From assembly GCA_964502145.1 (NCBI GenBank), contig CAZCVI010000052.1, positions 1 through 50,007 of the forward strand: a DNA stretch of 50,007 bases. Reading direction: 5' to 3'. Source of the stretch: CAZCVI01 sp964502145. Its GTDB lineage: Bacteria > Acidobacteriota > Aminicenantia > UBA2199. Shown in pieces: positions 32,138 to 40,292 of this stretch (its first letter is position 1; every line of letters begins with the position of its first letter). The notes under the pieces are model-generated. The model had not been told where the DNA came from and made no database searches. It saw nothing but the letters and a program-made list of their open reading frames with translations. Made by a program: the position numbers and the translations under genes.

Positions 32138-32581
32138 TTATTCAACAACAGTCACTTCACCACCGGCCTCGGTAATTTTAGCCACGGCAGTTTTTGAGAA
32201 CTTGTGAGCATGGATGTGTACTTTTCGAGTGAGGGTACCGTTACCCAGAACCTTGACTTTTCCACGGTTATTTTTTGCCAGTTTTTGTTGGAAAAAGTCT
32301 TCCAGTTTGATTTCGTCAAGTTCAATCTTTTCAATACTATCCAGGTTAACGATGTTATAAACAGTTTTAAATATATTTGTAAAGCCGCGTTTGGGAATAC
32401 GCCGTGTAATCGGCATTTGTCCGCCTTCAAACGCTCGTTGCCGGGAATACCCGCTACGTGATTTTTGCCCGTTCATACCGCGGCCAGCAGTTTTACCGGT
32501 CCCGGACCCTGGTCCTCTTCCGATTCTTTTTCTTTTTTTTACAGCACCTTGGGCAGGTTTCAAATTAGCCAATGTGATCAT
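32138..32581 (-). CDS. rplO: 50S ribosomal protein L15
   Basis: A 147-residue late-assembly protein. The N-terminus ITLANLKPAQGAVKKRKRIGRGPGSGTGKTAGRGMNGQKSRSG is the typical Gly/Arg/Lys extension that threads into 23S rRNA, and GGQMPITRRIPKRGF follows. The C-terminal globular domain ends in GGEVTVVE. An AGGTTCGC complement precedes the ATG. Confidence 0.97.
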   Translation of the reverse strand: MITLANLKPAQGAVKKRKRIGRGPGSGTGKTAGRGMNGQKSRSGYSRQRAFEGGQMPITRRIPKRGFTNIFKTVYNIVNLDSIEKIELDEIKLEDFFQQKLAKNNRGKVKVLGNGTLTRKVHIHAHKFSKTAVAKITEAGGEVTVVE

Positions 32582-32595
32582 TTGCGAACCTCCAT

Positions 32596-32805
32596 TTAAA
32601 TGTCAACTACTTCTACCATAAATTCGATCTTTTTGATCATTCCCAATATTTCCGGTCTCTTCTCTCGTTCCACGTGGGAATCAATCTTACCCAATCCCAG
32701 TCCTTTGACTATAGCACGCTGTTTTTGAGTGCGTCCGATTAAACTTTTTTTAAGAATTATCTTAATCATCGGATAGGTTTCCTGTGAATTTGTCTCTACT
32801 GCCAT
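32596..32805 (-). CDS. rpmD: 50S ribosomal protein L30
   Basis: A 69-residue protein. IKIILKKSLIGRTQKQRAIVKGLGLGKIDSHV is the L30 fold, and it has about 12 extra N-terminal residues compared with the 58-60-residue norm. The start at 32805 was chosen because AGGAGG lies five bases upstream inside the end of rpsE, with which it overlaps by 10 bases. Confidence 0.95.
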   Translation of the reverse strand: MAVETNSQETYPMIKIILKKSLIGRTQKQRAIVKGLGLGKIDSHVEREKRPEILGMIKKIEFMVEVVDI

Positions 32806-33293
32806 AAGTCCTCCTCGGTTATGCCTCTTTTGATCCGGATGTCCTCCGGGGTTCTCAACGATTTTAAACCGTTAATGGTGGCCCGTGCAACAGTAATGGT
32901 GTTTTTACTCCTGAGACTCTTGGTCAGGATGTTTTTAATGCCAGCCAGTTCCATGATGACACGAACGGCACCACCGGCTATAACACCGGTTCCAGGAGAA
33001 GCTGGTCGTAATACTACCTGGGAAGCGCCAAATTTCCCAAGGGTGTAATAGGGAATGGTGTCCTTGAGAATAGGAACCTGTACCAAATTTTTCTTGGCAT
33101 CGGCAACAGCTTTTTTAATAGCCAAGGGAACTTCCCGTGCTTTTCCTTTACCGAGACCGACTTTCCCGTTTTTATCGCCAACTATCACAGCAGCGGAAAA
33201 CCTTAGGTTTTTACCACCTTTTACTACTTTGGTAACCCGCCGTATAGATATGACTTCTTCTTCAAAGACTTCGATATTTTCTATTTCAGTCAC
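32796..33293 (-). CDS. rpsE: 30S ribosomal protein S5
   Basis: A 165-residue protein at the mRNA entry region. S5 domain: VISIRRVTKVVKGGKNLRFSAAVIVGDKNGKVGLGKGKAREVPLAIKKA, then PASPGTGVIAGGAVRVIMELAGI. It has the fidelity-related loop residues and a normal length. The start is GTG 33293 behind an AAGGAG site. Confidence 0.97.
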   Translation of the reverse strand: MTEIENIEVFEEEVISIRRVTKVVKGGKNLRFSAAVIVGDKNGKVGLGKGKAREVPLAIKKAVADAKKNLVQVPILKDTIPYYTLGKFGASQVVLRPASPGTGVIAGGAVRVIMELAGIKNILTKSLRSKNTITVARATINGLKSLRTPEDIRIKRGITEEDLWQ

Positions 33294-33304
33294 TTTTTTA
33301 CTCC

Positions 33305-33679
33305 TTAAAATACAATCCCGTTTTCCCTGGCGGAATCGGCAAAAATCTTAACGCGGCCGGTAAAGGGATAAACATTTCGGTCGAATACGACAGCAGCGAT
33401 TTTCTTCTCTTTCAGCCGTTCGGCAATCAATTTGCCAATGGCTTTAGCTGCTTCTTTATCCTTGGTACTCTTTAACTGGGCTTTGAGGTCCTTTTCAAAT
33501 GTCGAAGCACAGGCCAAAACATTTCCGTTAAGATCATCGATCACCTGGGTATAAAGATATTTGTTGGTTCTTACAATAATCATCCGGGGTTTAGCCGGGG
33601 TACCACTTATACGCTTCCGGATCGATTTTCTTAACCTTACTTTTCGTTTCAATTTTATAACATATTTTGGTGTGATCAT
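33305..33679 (-). CDS. rplR: 50S ribosomal protein L18
   Basis: A 124-residue 5S rRNA-binding protein. Basic N-terminus KLKRKVRLRKSIRKRISGTPAKPRMIIVRTNKYLYTQVIDD, then AAKAIGKLIAERLKEKKIAAVVFDRNVYPFTGRVKIFADSARENGIVF, the usual ending. It sits in standard spc order between rplF and rpsE. Confidence 0.98.
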   Translation of the reverse strand: MITPKYVIKLKRKVRLRKSIRKRISGTPAKPRMIIVRTNKYLYTQVIDDLNGNVLACASTFEKDLKAQLKSTKDKEAAKAIGKLIAERLKEKKIAAVVFDRNVYPFTGRVKIFADSARENGIVF

Positions 33680-33709
33680 GCGTAACTCCTTACTCCTACC
33701 TGATTACTG

Positions 33710-34243
33710 TTAGACACCAGCGGCCTTTCTTACTTTTTGCCGGAGATACTGTCCCTCTATGCGGATACCTTTTAATTTATAAGGTTCCACAGGCCGGATG
33801 GCCTTGATATTGGCACAGACTTGCCCCAACAATTGTTTGTCATGGCAATGCAATGTAAATTCGCCGGGGTTTTTCTGAGTGGCAGTGACACCCTTAGGTA
33901 ATTTAAAATCTACCGGATGGGAATAGCCGACCTGCAGGTTGATCACATCTCCATTAATGGTGGAACGCCAACCTTTACCGACGATCATGAGGGACCGGGA
34001 AAACCCTTTGGTTACACCGGTTACGGCATTGTTCAGCAAGCTCCAGATCATTCCCTGAAAAGGCTTGTTCGCAATATCCATCAGGTTGACATAGACATTT
34101 CGATCCTCGATCTTTACTTCAATGCCCTCTTTTATTTCCACCGAGAGATGGCCCTTGGGACCGCTCACATCGATGATATTCTCTTTTATTTCTATCTTTA
34201 CCGAGTTATCTAATACAATTGGTTTTGATGCCTTTCGTGACAT
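33710..34243 (-). CDS. rplF: 50S ribosomal protein L6
   Basis: A 177-residue protein near the factor-binding site and sarcin-ricin loop. Two L6 repeats are present: the first with GPKGHLSVEI and MIWSLLNNAVTGVTKGFSRSLMIVGKGWRST, the second with GYSHPVDFKLPKGVTAT, and the C-terminal signature PVEPYKLKGIRIEGQYLRQKVRKAAGV. The ATG follows an AAGGAGGAAC site. Confidence 0.98.
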   Translation of the reverse strand: MSRKASKPIVLDNSVKIEIKENIIDVSGPKGHLSVEIKEGIEVKIEDRNVYVNLMDIANKPFQGMIWSLLNNAVTGVTKGFSRSLMIVGKGWRSTINGDVINLQVGYSHPVDFKLPKGVTATQKNPGEFTLHCHDKQLLGQVCANIKAIRPVEPYKLKGIRIEGQYLRQKVRKAAGV

Positions 34244-34257
34244 GGTTCCTCCTTCAA

Positions 34258-34656
34258 CTACCAGATGTAGAGCAGAATCTCTCCACCGACATTGTTTTTC
34301 TCACATTCCCTGCCGGTTAAAAGTCCTTTGGAGGTCGACAATAATGCGATTCCCAGTCCGCCAAGTACTTTGGGAATATCGTCAACGTTAGCATAAACGC
34401 GTCTCCCGGGCTTAGAAACCCGCTTTACCCCGGAAATAACATTCTCATTTTTATTCTTGTACTTCAGCTCAATGACCATTCGTGGGGGGAATTGGGATTT
34501 TTCTACTTTAAAACCCGCAATATACCCTTCCCGTTTTAATACTTTTGCAATTTCCTGCTTGATAGTGGATAAAGGAACTAACACATCCTTTTTCTCAGCC
34601 ATTATTGCATTATTAATTCGTGATAGCATATCTGCAATTGGGTCAGTATGGCTCAT
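34258..34656 (-). CDS. rpsH: 30S ribosomal protein S8
   Basis: A 132-residue central-domain 16S-binding protein. SHTDPIADMLSRINNAIMAEKKDVLVPLS begins it, and LGGLGIALLSTSKGLLTGRECEKNNVGGEILLYIW ends it with the S8 signature. Normal length. In E. coli it is the translational repressor of spc; no such site was examined here. Confidence 0.98.
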   Translation of the reverse strand: MSHTDPIADMLSRINNAIMAEKKDVLVPLSTIKQEIAKVLKREGYIAGFKVEKSQFPPRMVIELKYKNKNENVISGVKRVSKPGRRVYANVDDIPKVLGGLGIALLSTSKGLLTGRECEKNNVGGEILLYIW

Positions 34657-34709
34657 ATTTTCACTCCTTACTCATTTTACTCATTACGTTCACGTTCACC
34701 GTTTCACCG

Positions 34710-34895
34710 TTACCAGGAGGCTTTAGTGATGCCCGGTATTTCTCCTCGCAAGGAGAACTCTCGGAAACAGAGCCTGCACAATTCGAATTTCCGGTAAACC
34801 GCACGGGGTCGACCACATAATCTGCAACGTGTTCTTTGCCGTACTTTAAATTTCAGCGGTTTTCGTGTTTTTGCAATTGTTGATTTTTTGGCCAA
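34710..34895 (-). CDS. rpsN: 30S ribosomal protein S14, zinc-binding type Z
   Basis: A 61-residue short S14. Four Cys (CRLC...CRLC, CX2C-X12-CX2C) bind zinc, and the end EFSLRGEIPGITKASW is diagnostic. The start is TTG 34895 with AAGGAGGA six bases upstream. It lies between rplE and rpsH. Confidence 0.98.
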   Translation of the reverse strand: MAKKSTIAKTRKPLKFKVRQRTRCRLCGRPRAVYRKFELCRLCFREFSLRGEIPGITKASW

Positions 34896-34911
34896 TCTAG
34901 TCCTCCTTATC

Positions 34912-35451
34912 TTATTGTCTAAAGGGCATACCCAGTATTTTTAGCAACGCCTGTCCCATGGCATCGGTTTGGGCGGAAGTAACGAAGGTAATAGACATAC
35001 CAGTTACACGATCAACCTTGTTATAGTTGATTTCCGGAAAAACCAATTGATCTTTGATGGCCAGGGTATAATTTCCCCGTCCGTCAAAGGACTTGGCAGA
35101 GACGCCGCGAAAATCTTTAATCCGGGGCATGACCAGGGTGATCAACCGGTCGAGAAACTCATACATCCGGGGTCCCCTGAGGGTAATGGTGGCACCAACC
35201 GGCATTCCGGCCCTAAGTCTGAAAGCGGCAATGGATTTTTTGGCTCTTCTCAGTACGGCTTTTTGGCCCGCGATAGTGCCCATTTCCTCCATGACTTTAT
35301 CCAATACTTTAATATTTTGGGTCGCTTCGCCAACGCCGGAATTGATAACGATCTTCTCCAGCCTGGGAACCATCATAATGTTGGGCAAACTCAGTTCCTT
35401 TTTTAATTCTTCCCTAATGCTGTTCTTATATTTTTCGTAAAGTCGACTCAT
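34912..35451 (-). CDS. rplE: 50S ribosomal protein L5
   Basis: A 179-residue 5S rRNA-binding protein. MSRLYEKYKNSIREELKKELSLPNIMMVPRLEKIVINSGVGEA is the family start; GQKAVLRRAKKSIAAFRLRAGMPVGATITLRG and the end MGQALLKILGMPFRQ follow. ATG 35451 was chosen with AGGAG seven bases upstream; the longer frame to 35487 would overlap rplX. Confidence 0.98.
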   Translation of the reverse strand: MSRLYEKYKNSIREELKKELSLPNIMMVPRLEKIVINSGVGEATQNIKVLDKVMEEMGTIAGQKAVLRRAKKSIAAFRLRAGMPVGATITLRGPRMYEFLDRLITLVMPRIKDFRGVSAKSFDGRGNYTLAIKDQLVFPEINYNKVDRVTGMSITFVTSAQTDAMGQALLKILGMPFRQ

Positions 35452-35465
35452 TTTCAGACTCCTGG

Positions 35466-35813
35466 CTAATCGATTACGACTCCGCACTTTTTGCAGACAC
35501 GTTGTTTTGTATTGGTTTCAGGGGTTACCTTGTAACCGATTCGTACGCCCTGTTCACACTCTTTGCAATAATACATGACACTGGCCATCGGGATAGAACC
35601 TTCACGGTCGACAATACCGCCCTGAATGTTCTTCTGCGGATTGGCACGCACATATTCTTTAATAATGTGTACTTTTTCCACGATCAACCGTTTCTTTTCC
35701 AAAACCAAACGGGTGATTTTACCGACTTTGCCCCTGTCTTTCCGACTTCCCCGGACAACAATGACCGGATCGTTCTTCTTCAGTTTCATTCGACCTAATT
35801 TTTGTGCTTTCAC
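35466..35813 (-). CDS. rplX: 50S ribosomal protein L24 with C-terminal zinc ribbon
   Basis: A 115-residue assembly initiator. The KOW motif is KKNDPVIVVRGSRKDRGKVGKI, followed by VHIIKEYVRANPQKNIQGGIVDREG. The C-terminus has CKEC and CKKC pairs (CX2C...CX2C), a zinc-ribbon form found in many bacteria. The start is GTG 35813 with GGAGGTGA a few bases upstream. Confidence 0.97.
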   Translation of the reverse strand: MKAQKLGRMKLKKNDPVIVVRGSRKDRGKVGKITRLVLEKKRLIVEKVHIIKEYVRANPQKNIQGGIVDREGSIPMASVMYYCKECEQGVRIGYKVTPETNTKQRVCKKCGVVID

Positions 35814-36182
35814 TTAAATCACCTCCGGTGCCAGAGAGATAATCTTCATAAATTTTTTCTCTCGTAATTCACGGGCGACCGGACCAAAAACGCGTGTTCC
35901 AATTGGTTCGCCCTGAGCGTTGATGATAACAGCAGCATTATCGGAAAAGCGAATATAAGAGCCATCTTTTCTTCTAACTTCCTTCTTAGATCTGACCACC
36001 ACAGCTTTGACCACAGCGCCTTTTTTAATTTTCGAATTGGGCTCCGCTGCTTTCACTGAGGCAGAAAATACCTGCCCCAGGTGGGCGATTTTACCAACAT
36101 CTCCACCAGCAGCCCGAATAAACATAATTTCCTTGGCGCCTGAATTGTCTGCAACTTTTAAACGGGTTTGCATCTGAATCAT
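35814..36182 (-). CDS. rplN: 50S ribosomal protein L14
   Basis: A 122-residue intersubunit bridge protein, exactly the canonical length from ATG 36182 (MIQMQTRLKVADNSGAKEIM). The end is RVFGPVARELREKKFMKIISLAPEVI. AAGGAGGTGT lies before this ATG; the open frame to 36233 is inside rpsQ. The start overlaps the rpsQ stop by four bases. Confidence 0.98.
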   Translation of the reverse strand: MIQMQTRLKVADNSGAKEIMFIRAAGGDVGKIAHLGQVFSASVKAAEPNSKIKKGAVVKAVVVRSKKEVRRKDGSYIRFSDNAAVIINAQGEPIGTRVFGPVARELREKKFMKIISLAPEVI

Positions 36183-36469
36183 AGGGACACCTCCTTCACC
36201 GGGGCTGTCGAAATAATATCGATTAAAAGCCATCTTTTCCGCTTGCTAATGGGTCTAACCAATTTAATCTTCACCCAATCGCCGGGTTTGCATTTATCCT
36301 GTTCATCGTGAACCAGATATTTTACTTTTTTCCGAACGATTTTTTTATACACCGGGTGCTGGAAAATACGTTCCACAAAAACCGATATCGTTTTTTTGGC
36401 TTTTGTACCCACGACCTCGCCGGTTAAAATAATTTCAACCTTTTTTTTGGTTTCCTCATGCTTTTCCAT
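36179..36469 (-). CDS. rpsQ: 30S ribosomal protein S17
   Basis: A 96-residue primary 16S-binding protein with OB fold: LTGEVVGTKAKKTISVFVERIFQHPVYKKIVRKKVKYLVHDE, then GDWVKIKLVRPISKRKRWLLIDII. The N-terminal about ten residues (MEKHEETKKK) extend beyond the minimal protein. It overlaps rpmC by 14 bases and rplN by 4, indicating coupled translation. Confidence 0.97.
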   Translation of the reverse strand: MEKHEETKKKVEIILTGEVVGTKAKKTISVFVERIFQHPVYKKIVRKKVKYLVHDEQDKCKPGDWVKIKLVRPISKRKRWLLIDIISTAPVKEVSL

Positions 36470-36659
36470 GTTGCGACCTCTTTTCAGTCAATATTGTCGT
36501 TAATCTTGCAACGTCCCGTCTGGATTGCTTTATTTTATGCGGATTTTCTGCTTGTCCCAGCGATTTCTGCACTTTCTGTTTAAAGAGTTTATCCTGAAAC
36601 TCAGCAATTTTGCCTTCAATTTCATCATCGGTCATGGACCGGATATCTTTTGCCTTCAT
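36456..36659 (-). CDS. rpmC: 50S ribosomal protein L29
   Basis: A 67-residue helical hairpin protein at the tunnel exit (trigger factor and SRP dock). MKAKDIRSMTDDEIEGKIAEFQDKLFKQKVQKSLGQAENPHKIKQSRRDVARLTTILTEK fits the family along its length. It overlaps rpsQ. Confidence 0.97.
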   Translation of the reverse strand: MKAKDIRSMTDDEIEGKIAEFQDKLFKQKVQKSLGQAENPHKIKQSRRDVARLTTILTEKRSQHGKA

Positions 36660-36693
36660 TGCGCTTGCTCCTTACATTTCATCATGGTACATG

Positions 36694-37104
36694 TTATTTA
36701 TGACGAGTGATAAACCTGGTTTTAAGGGCAAATTTCCGCTGGGCAAGTCGCATCGCTTCTTTTGCAATCGTTTCATCCACGCCTTCCAGTTCATAAATAA
36801 TACGCCCACGTCTAACAACATCTACCCAAAATTCAGGATCACCTTTTCCTTTTCCCATTCTGACTTCGATGGGTTTGGAAGTCACGGGTTTATAAGGAAA
36901 GAGCCGTATCCAAAGTTTACCACCCCTTTTGCAATACCGGTTAATAGCAATACGACCGGCTTCGATCTGACGGGCGGTGATCCAACCGTTTTCAAGAACT
37001 TGTAGCCCGTAGTCGCCATATGCAAGGGTATTCCCTTTTGTTGCAATGCCACGGCGTTTACCTCTGAATACTTTCCTATGTTTGACTTTTTTTGGCATCA
37101 ACAT
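36694..37104 (-). CDS. rplP: 50S ribosomal protein L16
   Basis: A 136-residue protein near the A-site tRNA elbow. MLMPKKVKHRKVFRGKRRG is the canonical start; GWITARQIEAGRIAINRYCKRGGKLWIRLFPYKPVTSKPIEVRMGKGKG follows. AAGGAG lies eight bases before ATG 37104. Usual order after rpsC. Confidence 0.98.
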   Translation of the reverse strand: MLMPKKVKHRKVFRGKRRGIATKGNTLAYGDYGLQVLENGWITARQIEAGRIAINRYCKRGGKLWIRLFPYKPVTSKPIEVRMGKGKGDPEFWVDVVRRGRIIYELEGVDETIAKEAMRLAQRKFALKTRFITRHK

Positions 37105-37165
37105 GCTTAATTCTCCTTAGTCGTACACACTTTGCGTCTCACGTGTCATCATTAAGCCATCAAGT

Positions 37166-37894
37166 TTAACTATCAAGCTCACCATCCAGATCATGTTCAA
37201 CTGCCGGAACGCGAGTACGTGCGTGTACTATTTCTGGTTCCACTTTTTTATAGCGCTCTTTTTCCTTGTCATTGACATAGACCCAAACTTTGATGCCAAT
37301 CTTCCCGTAATCGGTGTTGGCCTCGGTAAATCCATAATCAATGTCGGCTCTAAGAGTTTGCAGGGGAAGTTTTCCAACCAGATACCATTCAGATCTGGCA
37401 ATTTCTGTGCCGCCGAGTCGTCCAGATACCCTGATTTTGATCCCGATCGCACCAGCCCTGATGGACGAGTCCACTGCCTTGCGCATGGCTCGTCGAAACG
37501 AGATACGCCGTTCAATCTGATAAGCAATACCTTCTGCAATCAATTGCGCTACAATTTCCGGGTATTTAATTTCAATGACATCCACTAGCACTTTTTCCGC
37601 AGTGGTGCCAGTATAATCCTTGATTAATTTCTTTATTTGCTGCACCCCGGAACCGCCTTTTCCAATAATAATACCGGGCCGGGCCGTATTAATTTGAACC
37701 CGGATGGTGTCCGATATCCGCTTCACTTCAATAGAAGCAATTCCAGCATGTTTATACTTTTCTTTAACGAGCTTTCGTATATGAATATCCGTATGAAATA
37801 GATCGATATAACTTTTCCCTTTAGCGTACCATAAAGAAAGCCACCCTTTATTGAAGCCTAATCTAAACCCGTAAGGATGTGTTTTTTGACCCAT
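37166..37894 (-). CDS. rpsC: 30S ribosomal protein S3
   Basis: A 242-residue protein of the mRNA entry channel. GQKTHPYGFRLGFNKGWLSLWYAKGKSY begins it, the KH domain has RPGIIIGKGGSGVQQIKKLI, and RISFRRAMRKAVDSSIRAGAIGIKIRVSGRLGGTEIARSEWY follows. The C-terminal tail is acidic (EPEIVHARTRVPAVEHDLDGELDS), longer than in E. coli. Its ATG shares a base with the rplV stop (TAATG). Confidence 0.98.
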   Translation of the reverse strand: MGQKTHPYGFRLGFNKGWLSLWYAKGKSYIDLFHTDIHIRKLVKEKYKHAGIASIEVKRISDTIRVQINTARPGIIIGKGGSGVQQIKKLIKDYTGTTAEKVLVDVIEIKYPEIVAQLIAEGIAYQIERRISFRRAMRKAVDSSIRAGAIGIKIRVSGRLGGTEIARSEWYLVGKLPLQTLRADIDYGFTEANTDYGKIGIKVWVYVNDKEKERYKKVEPEIVHARTRVPAVEHDLDGELDS

Positions 37895-38247
37895 TATTTC
37901 TCCTCTCTTTCACCTAGTTGAATGGTAATGTGACAATATCGTTTTAAGATGGGGACTCCGCGTCCGCGGGGGGCAGTCCTGAAACGTTTCAAGTAAGGTG
38001 CTTTATCGACATATATAGATGAAACATACAACCGGTCCACATCAATATTGGGCTGTTTGACCTGTGCATTGGCAATGGCGGAATCCAGCACTTTACTAAT
38101 CATCCCGGCGGCTTTTTTCTTCCTGGTAAATCTCAGGATAGTGCGAGCTTCACCGGCATCCTTCCCCCTGATCAAATCGGCTACTAACCGACTTTTACGG
38201 GGTGCAATTTTAACATATTTTGCTTTTGCAACTGCGACTTGTGCCAT
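37894..38247 (-). CDS. rplV: 50S ribosomal protein L22
   Basis: A 117-residue protein whose beta-hairpin lines the exit tunnel: AKAKYVKIAPRKSRLVADLIRGKDAGEARTILRFTRKKAAG-type N-terminal domain (with an extra K) and LYVSSIYVDKAPYLKRFRTAPRGRGVPILKRYCHITIQL at the hairpin. An AGGAG site precedes the ATG. Confidence 0.98.
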   Translation of the reverse strand: MAQVAVAKAKYVKIAPRKSRLVADLIRGKDAGEARTILRFTRKKKAAGMISKVLDSAIANAQVKQPNIDVDRLYVSSIYVDKAPYLKRFRTAPRGRGVPILKRYCHITIQLGEREEK

Positions 38248-38257
38248 TGAACTCCTC

Positions 38258-38527
38258 CTATTTACTTCCCTTCGAGGTATGACCTTTATAATTCCTTGTC
38301 AGAGCGAACTCACCTAACTTGCAACCAACCATGTTTTCAGAGATAAAGACTGGGATGAATTTCTTGCCGTTGTGAATCGCCAATGTCATGCCTACCATTT
38401 CTGGTACAACCGTGGAGCGACGCGACCAAGTTTTGATGACTTCCCGTTTCTGGTTATTTCTAGAATCCAGAACTCTTTTCATCAACTTTTCCTCTATGTA
38501 AACTCCTTTTTTAATTGAGCGTCCCAT
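38258..38527 (-). CDS. rpsS: 30S ribosomal protein S19
   Basis: An 89-residue head protein. GRSIKKGVYIEEKLMKRVLDSRNNQKREVIKTWSRRSTVVPEMVGMTLAIHNGKKFIPVFISENMVGCKLGEFALTRNYKGHT matches the family end to end. It lies four bases after rplB. Confidence 0.98.
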   Translation of the reverse strand: MGRSIKKGVYIEEKLMKRVLDSRNNQKREVIKTWSRRSTVVPEMVGMTLAIHNGKKFIPVFISENMVGCKLGEFALTRNYKGHTSKGSK

Positions 38528-38531
38528 TTAT

Positions 38532-39356
38532 CTACTTTCTCCTTCTAACAATAAATTTTTGAGTTTTTTTGTTCCGTCGGGTCTTATAGCCTTTGGTGGG
38601 TTGTCCCCAAGGAGTAACGGGGTTTCGCCCGCACTTGGTTTTACCTTCACCGCCGCCATGTGGATGATCGATGGGGTTCATAACGGTTCCCCTGACATGG
38701 GGGCGTTTTCCCTTCCATCGGGTGCGTCCAGCTTTACCTATTTTGATATTGCTATGTTCGACGTTACCTAATTGCCCAATAGTGGCCCGACATTCCAGTA
38801 TAACTTGGCGGAGTTCACCGGAGGGCATTTTGATCAATGCATATCTGCCTTCTTTTGCCATTAAGGTGGCAGCAGCACCGGCTGTTCTGGCGATCTGACC
38901 GCCGCGACCCACGGAAAACTCAATATTGTGGATGATGGTACCCACCGGTATGTTTTTTAACCGCAAGGAATTACCCGGCAGTATATCTGCTTCCTTATTG
39001 GAAGAGATAATCGGGGAACCCACGGTTAAACCCAGAGGAGCCAGCATATAACGCCGATCGCCATCAGTATATTTCACCAACGCGATACGGGAGGTGCGAT
39101 TGGGATCATATTCGATAGTTTCGATGGTTCCTGGTACTTCGAATTTATCTCTTTTAAAATCAATGATCCGATATTGCCTTTTGTGACCACCACCCCTGAA
39201 GCGAATCGTTATATGTCCGTCATTATTACGACCGCCGGACCTTTTTAACGGTTCCACCAGCTTCTTATAGGGCTTGGAGGTGGTCAATTCTTCAAAGGTA
39301 TACCCGGTTTTACCACGTTGACCGGGTGTGGTTGGATTGTACTTTTTTATGCCCAT
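38532..39356 (-). CDS. rplB: 50S ribosomal protein L2
   Basis: A 274-residue core protein of the peptidyl transferase region. GIKKYNPTTPGQRG begins it, GGGHKRQYRIIDFKRDK lies in the OB domain, and the C-terminal PRVRG equivalent is GKRPHVRGTVMNPIDHPHGGGEGK, holding the key His. Basic tail. The ATG shares a base with the rplW stop. Confidence 0.98.
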   Translation of the reverse strand: MGIKKYNPTTPGQRGKTGYTFEELTTSKPYKKLVEPLKRSGGRNNDGHITIRFRGGGHKRQYRIIDFKRDKFEVPGTIETIEYDPNRTSRIALVKYTDGDRRYMLAPLGLTVGSPIISSNKEADILPGNSLRLKNIPVGTIIHNIEFSVGRGGQIARTAGAAATLMAKEGRYALIKMPSGELRQVILECRATIGQLGNVEHSNIKIGKAGRTRWKGKRPHVRGTVMNPIDHPHGGGEGKTKCGRNPVTPWGQPTKGYKTRRNKKTQKFIVRRRK

Positions 39357-39652
39357 TATACTACCTCGAAATATTCAATCATTTTGGCATCTTTTTTCAG
39401 CTTGACATAGGCTTTTTTCCATGAGGAACGTGTCCCTGTATACCGGCCGTATCTCTTCTGTTTGCCTTTGAAATTCATTACTCGTACCCATTCAACCTGA
39501 GTTTTAAAAAGAAACTCGACCGCTTTTTTGATAGTGATCTTGTTGGAATCGCGATGCACTTTAAAGCAGAGCAAATGCTCTTTTTCTTTCAGGTCGGTGG
39601 ATTTCTCTGTCACCATTGGTGCAATTATGATATCGGTATTATTTAATTTCAT
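39356..39652 (-). CDS. rplW: 50S ribosomal protein L23
   Basis: A 98-residue exit-tunnel protein contacting SRP and trigger factor. DIIIAPMVTEKSTDLKEKEHLLCFKVHRDSNKITIKKAVEFLFKTQVEWVRVMNFKGKQKRYGRYTGTRSSWKKAYVKL is typical. Its start overlaps the rplD stop by four bases. Confidence 0.98.
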   Translation of the reverse strand: MKLNNTDIIIAPMVTEKSTDLKEKEHLLCFKVHRDSNKITIKKAVEFLFKTQVEWVRVMNFKGKQKRYGRYTGTRSSWKKAYVKLKKDAKMIEYFEVV

Positions 39653-40272
39653 TTTTTCAGTACCTCCACCAAGTGATTGACCGCATCCACGGAAAACATA
39701 ATATAATTATATTTTAGCGAATCATACACGTTGATTTCGCTGAAGTCGATTGTTTTCACGTAGGGAATATTCCGGGTGGAAAGAATCAACCGGGAATTTT
39801 CTTTTTTGTCCACGATCAACAATTTATCAAATTCAAATTTCTTCAGCAGGGATACAGTATCCCTTGTTTTACCCGAATCCAAAGCAATGGTATCAATCAC
39901 CCAGATGCGCTCATTCCGCATTTTATCGGACAAAACGGATTTTAACGCGTTCTGTTTTGCTTTTTTAGGCATTTTATAAGAGTAATCCCTGGGTTTTGGT
40001 CCGAAGGTGGTCCCACCTGATCTCCAGAGAGGACTTCGAATGGAACCGACCCTAGCTCTTCCAGTGCCTTTTTGTCTCCAGAGTTTTCTACCACTACCTG
40101 AAACATTCCCTCGAGTTTTGGTACAAGCAGTACCGCGCCGTTGATTGGCTCTGAAATTTTTAACTGCTTCGTAGATTAAATGTTCTTTCAAGGGATAATC
40201 GAAGATTTCTTCAGGGAGATCCATTTCACTGACATCGTCGCAATGGATATTCTTGATCTTTATTTTTAGCAT
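39649..40272 (-). CDS. rplD: 50S ribosomal protein L4
   Basis: A 207-residue tunnel-wall protein. The extended loop NQRRGTACTKTRGNVSGSGRKLWRQKGTGRARVGSIRSPLWRSGGTTFGPKPRDYSYKMPKK is diagnostic, followed by the Rossmann-like globular part. In E. coli L4 represses the S10 operon; the leader here was not folded in detail. Confidence 0.98.
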   Translation of the reverse strand: MLKIKIKNIHCDDVSEMDLPEEIFDYPLKEHLIYEAVKNFRANQRRGTACTKTRGNVSGSGRKLWRQKGTGRARVGSIRSPLWRSGGTTFGPKPRDYSYKMPKKAKQNALKSVLSDKMRNERIWVIDTIALDSGKTRDTVSLLKKFEFDKLLIVDKKENSRLILSTRNIPYVKTIDFSEINVYDSLKYNYIMFSVDAVNHLVEVLKK

Positions 40273-40292
40273 TTCTGTCTCCTAATTGAAGG

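Noticed and set aside
38559..38898. Plus-strand frames antisense to rplB and other ribosomal genes
   Set aside because: Shadows of strongly conserved ribosomal protein genes with no ribosome binding sites.
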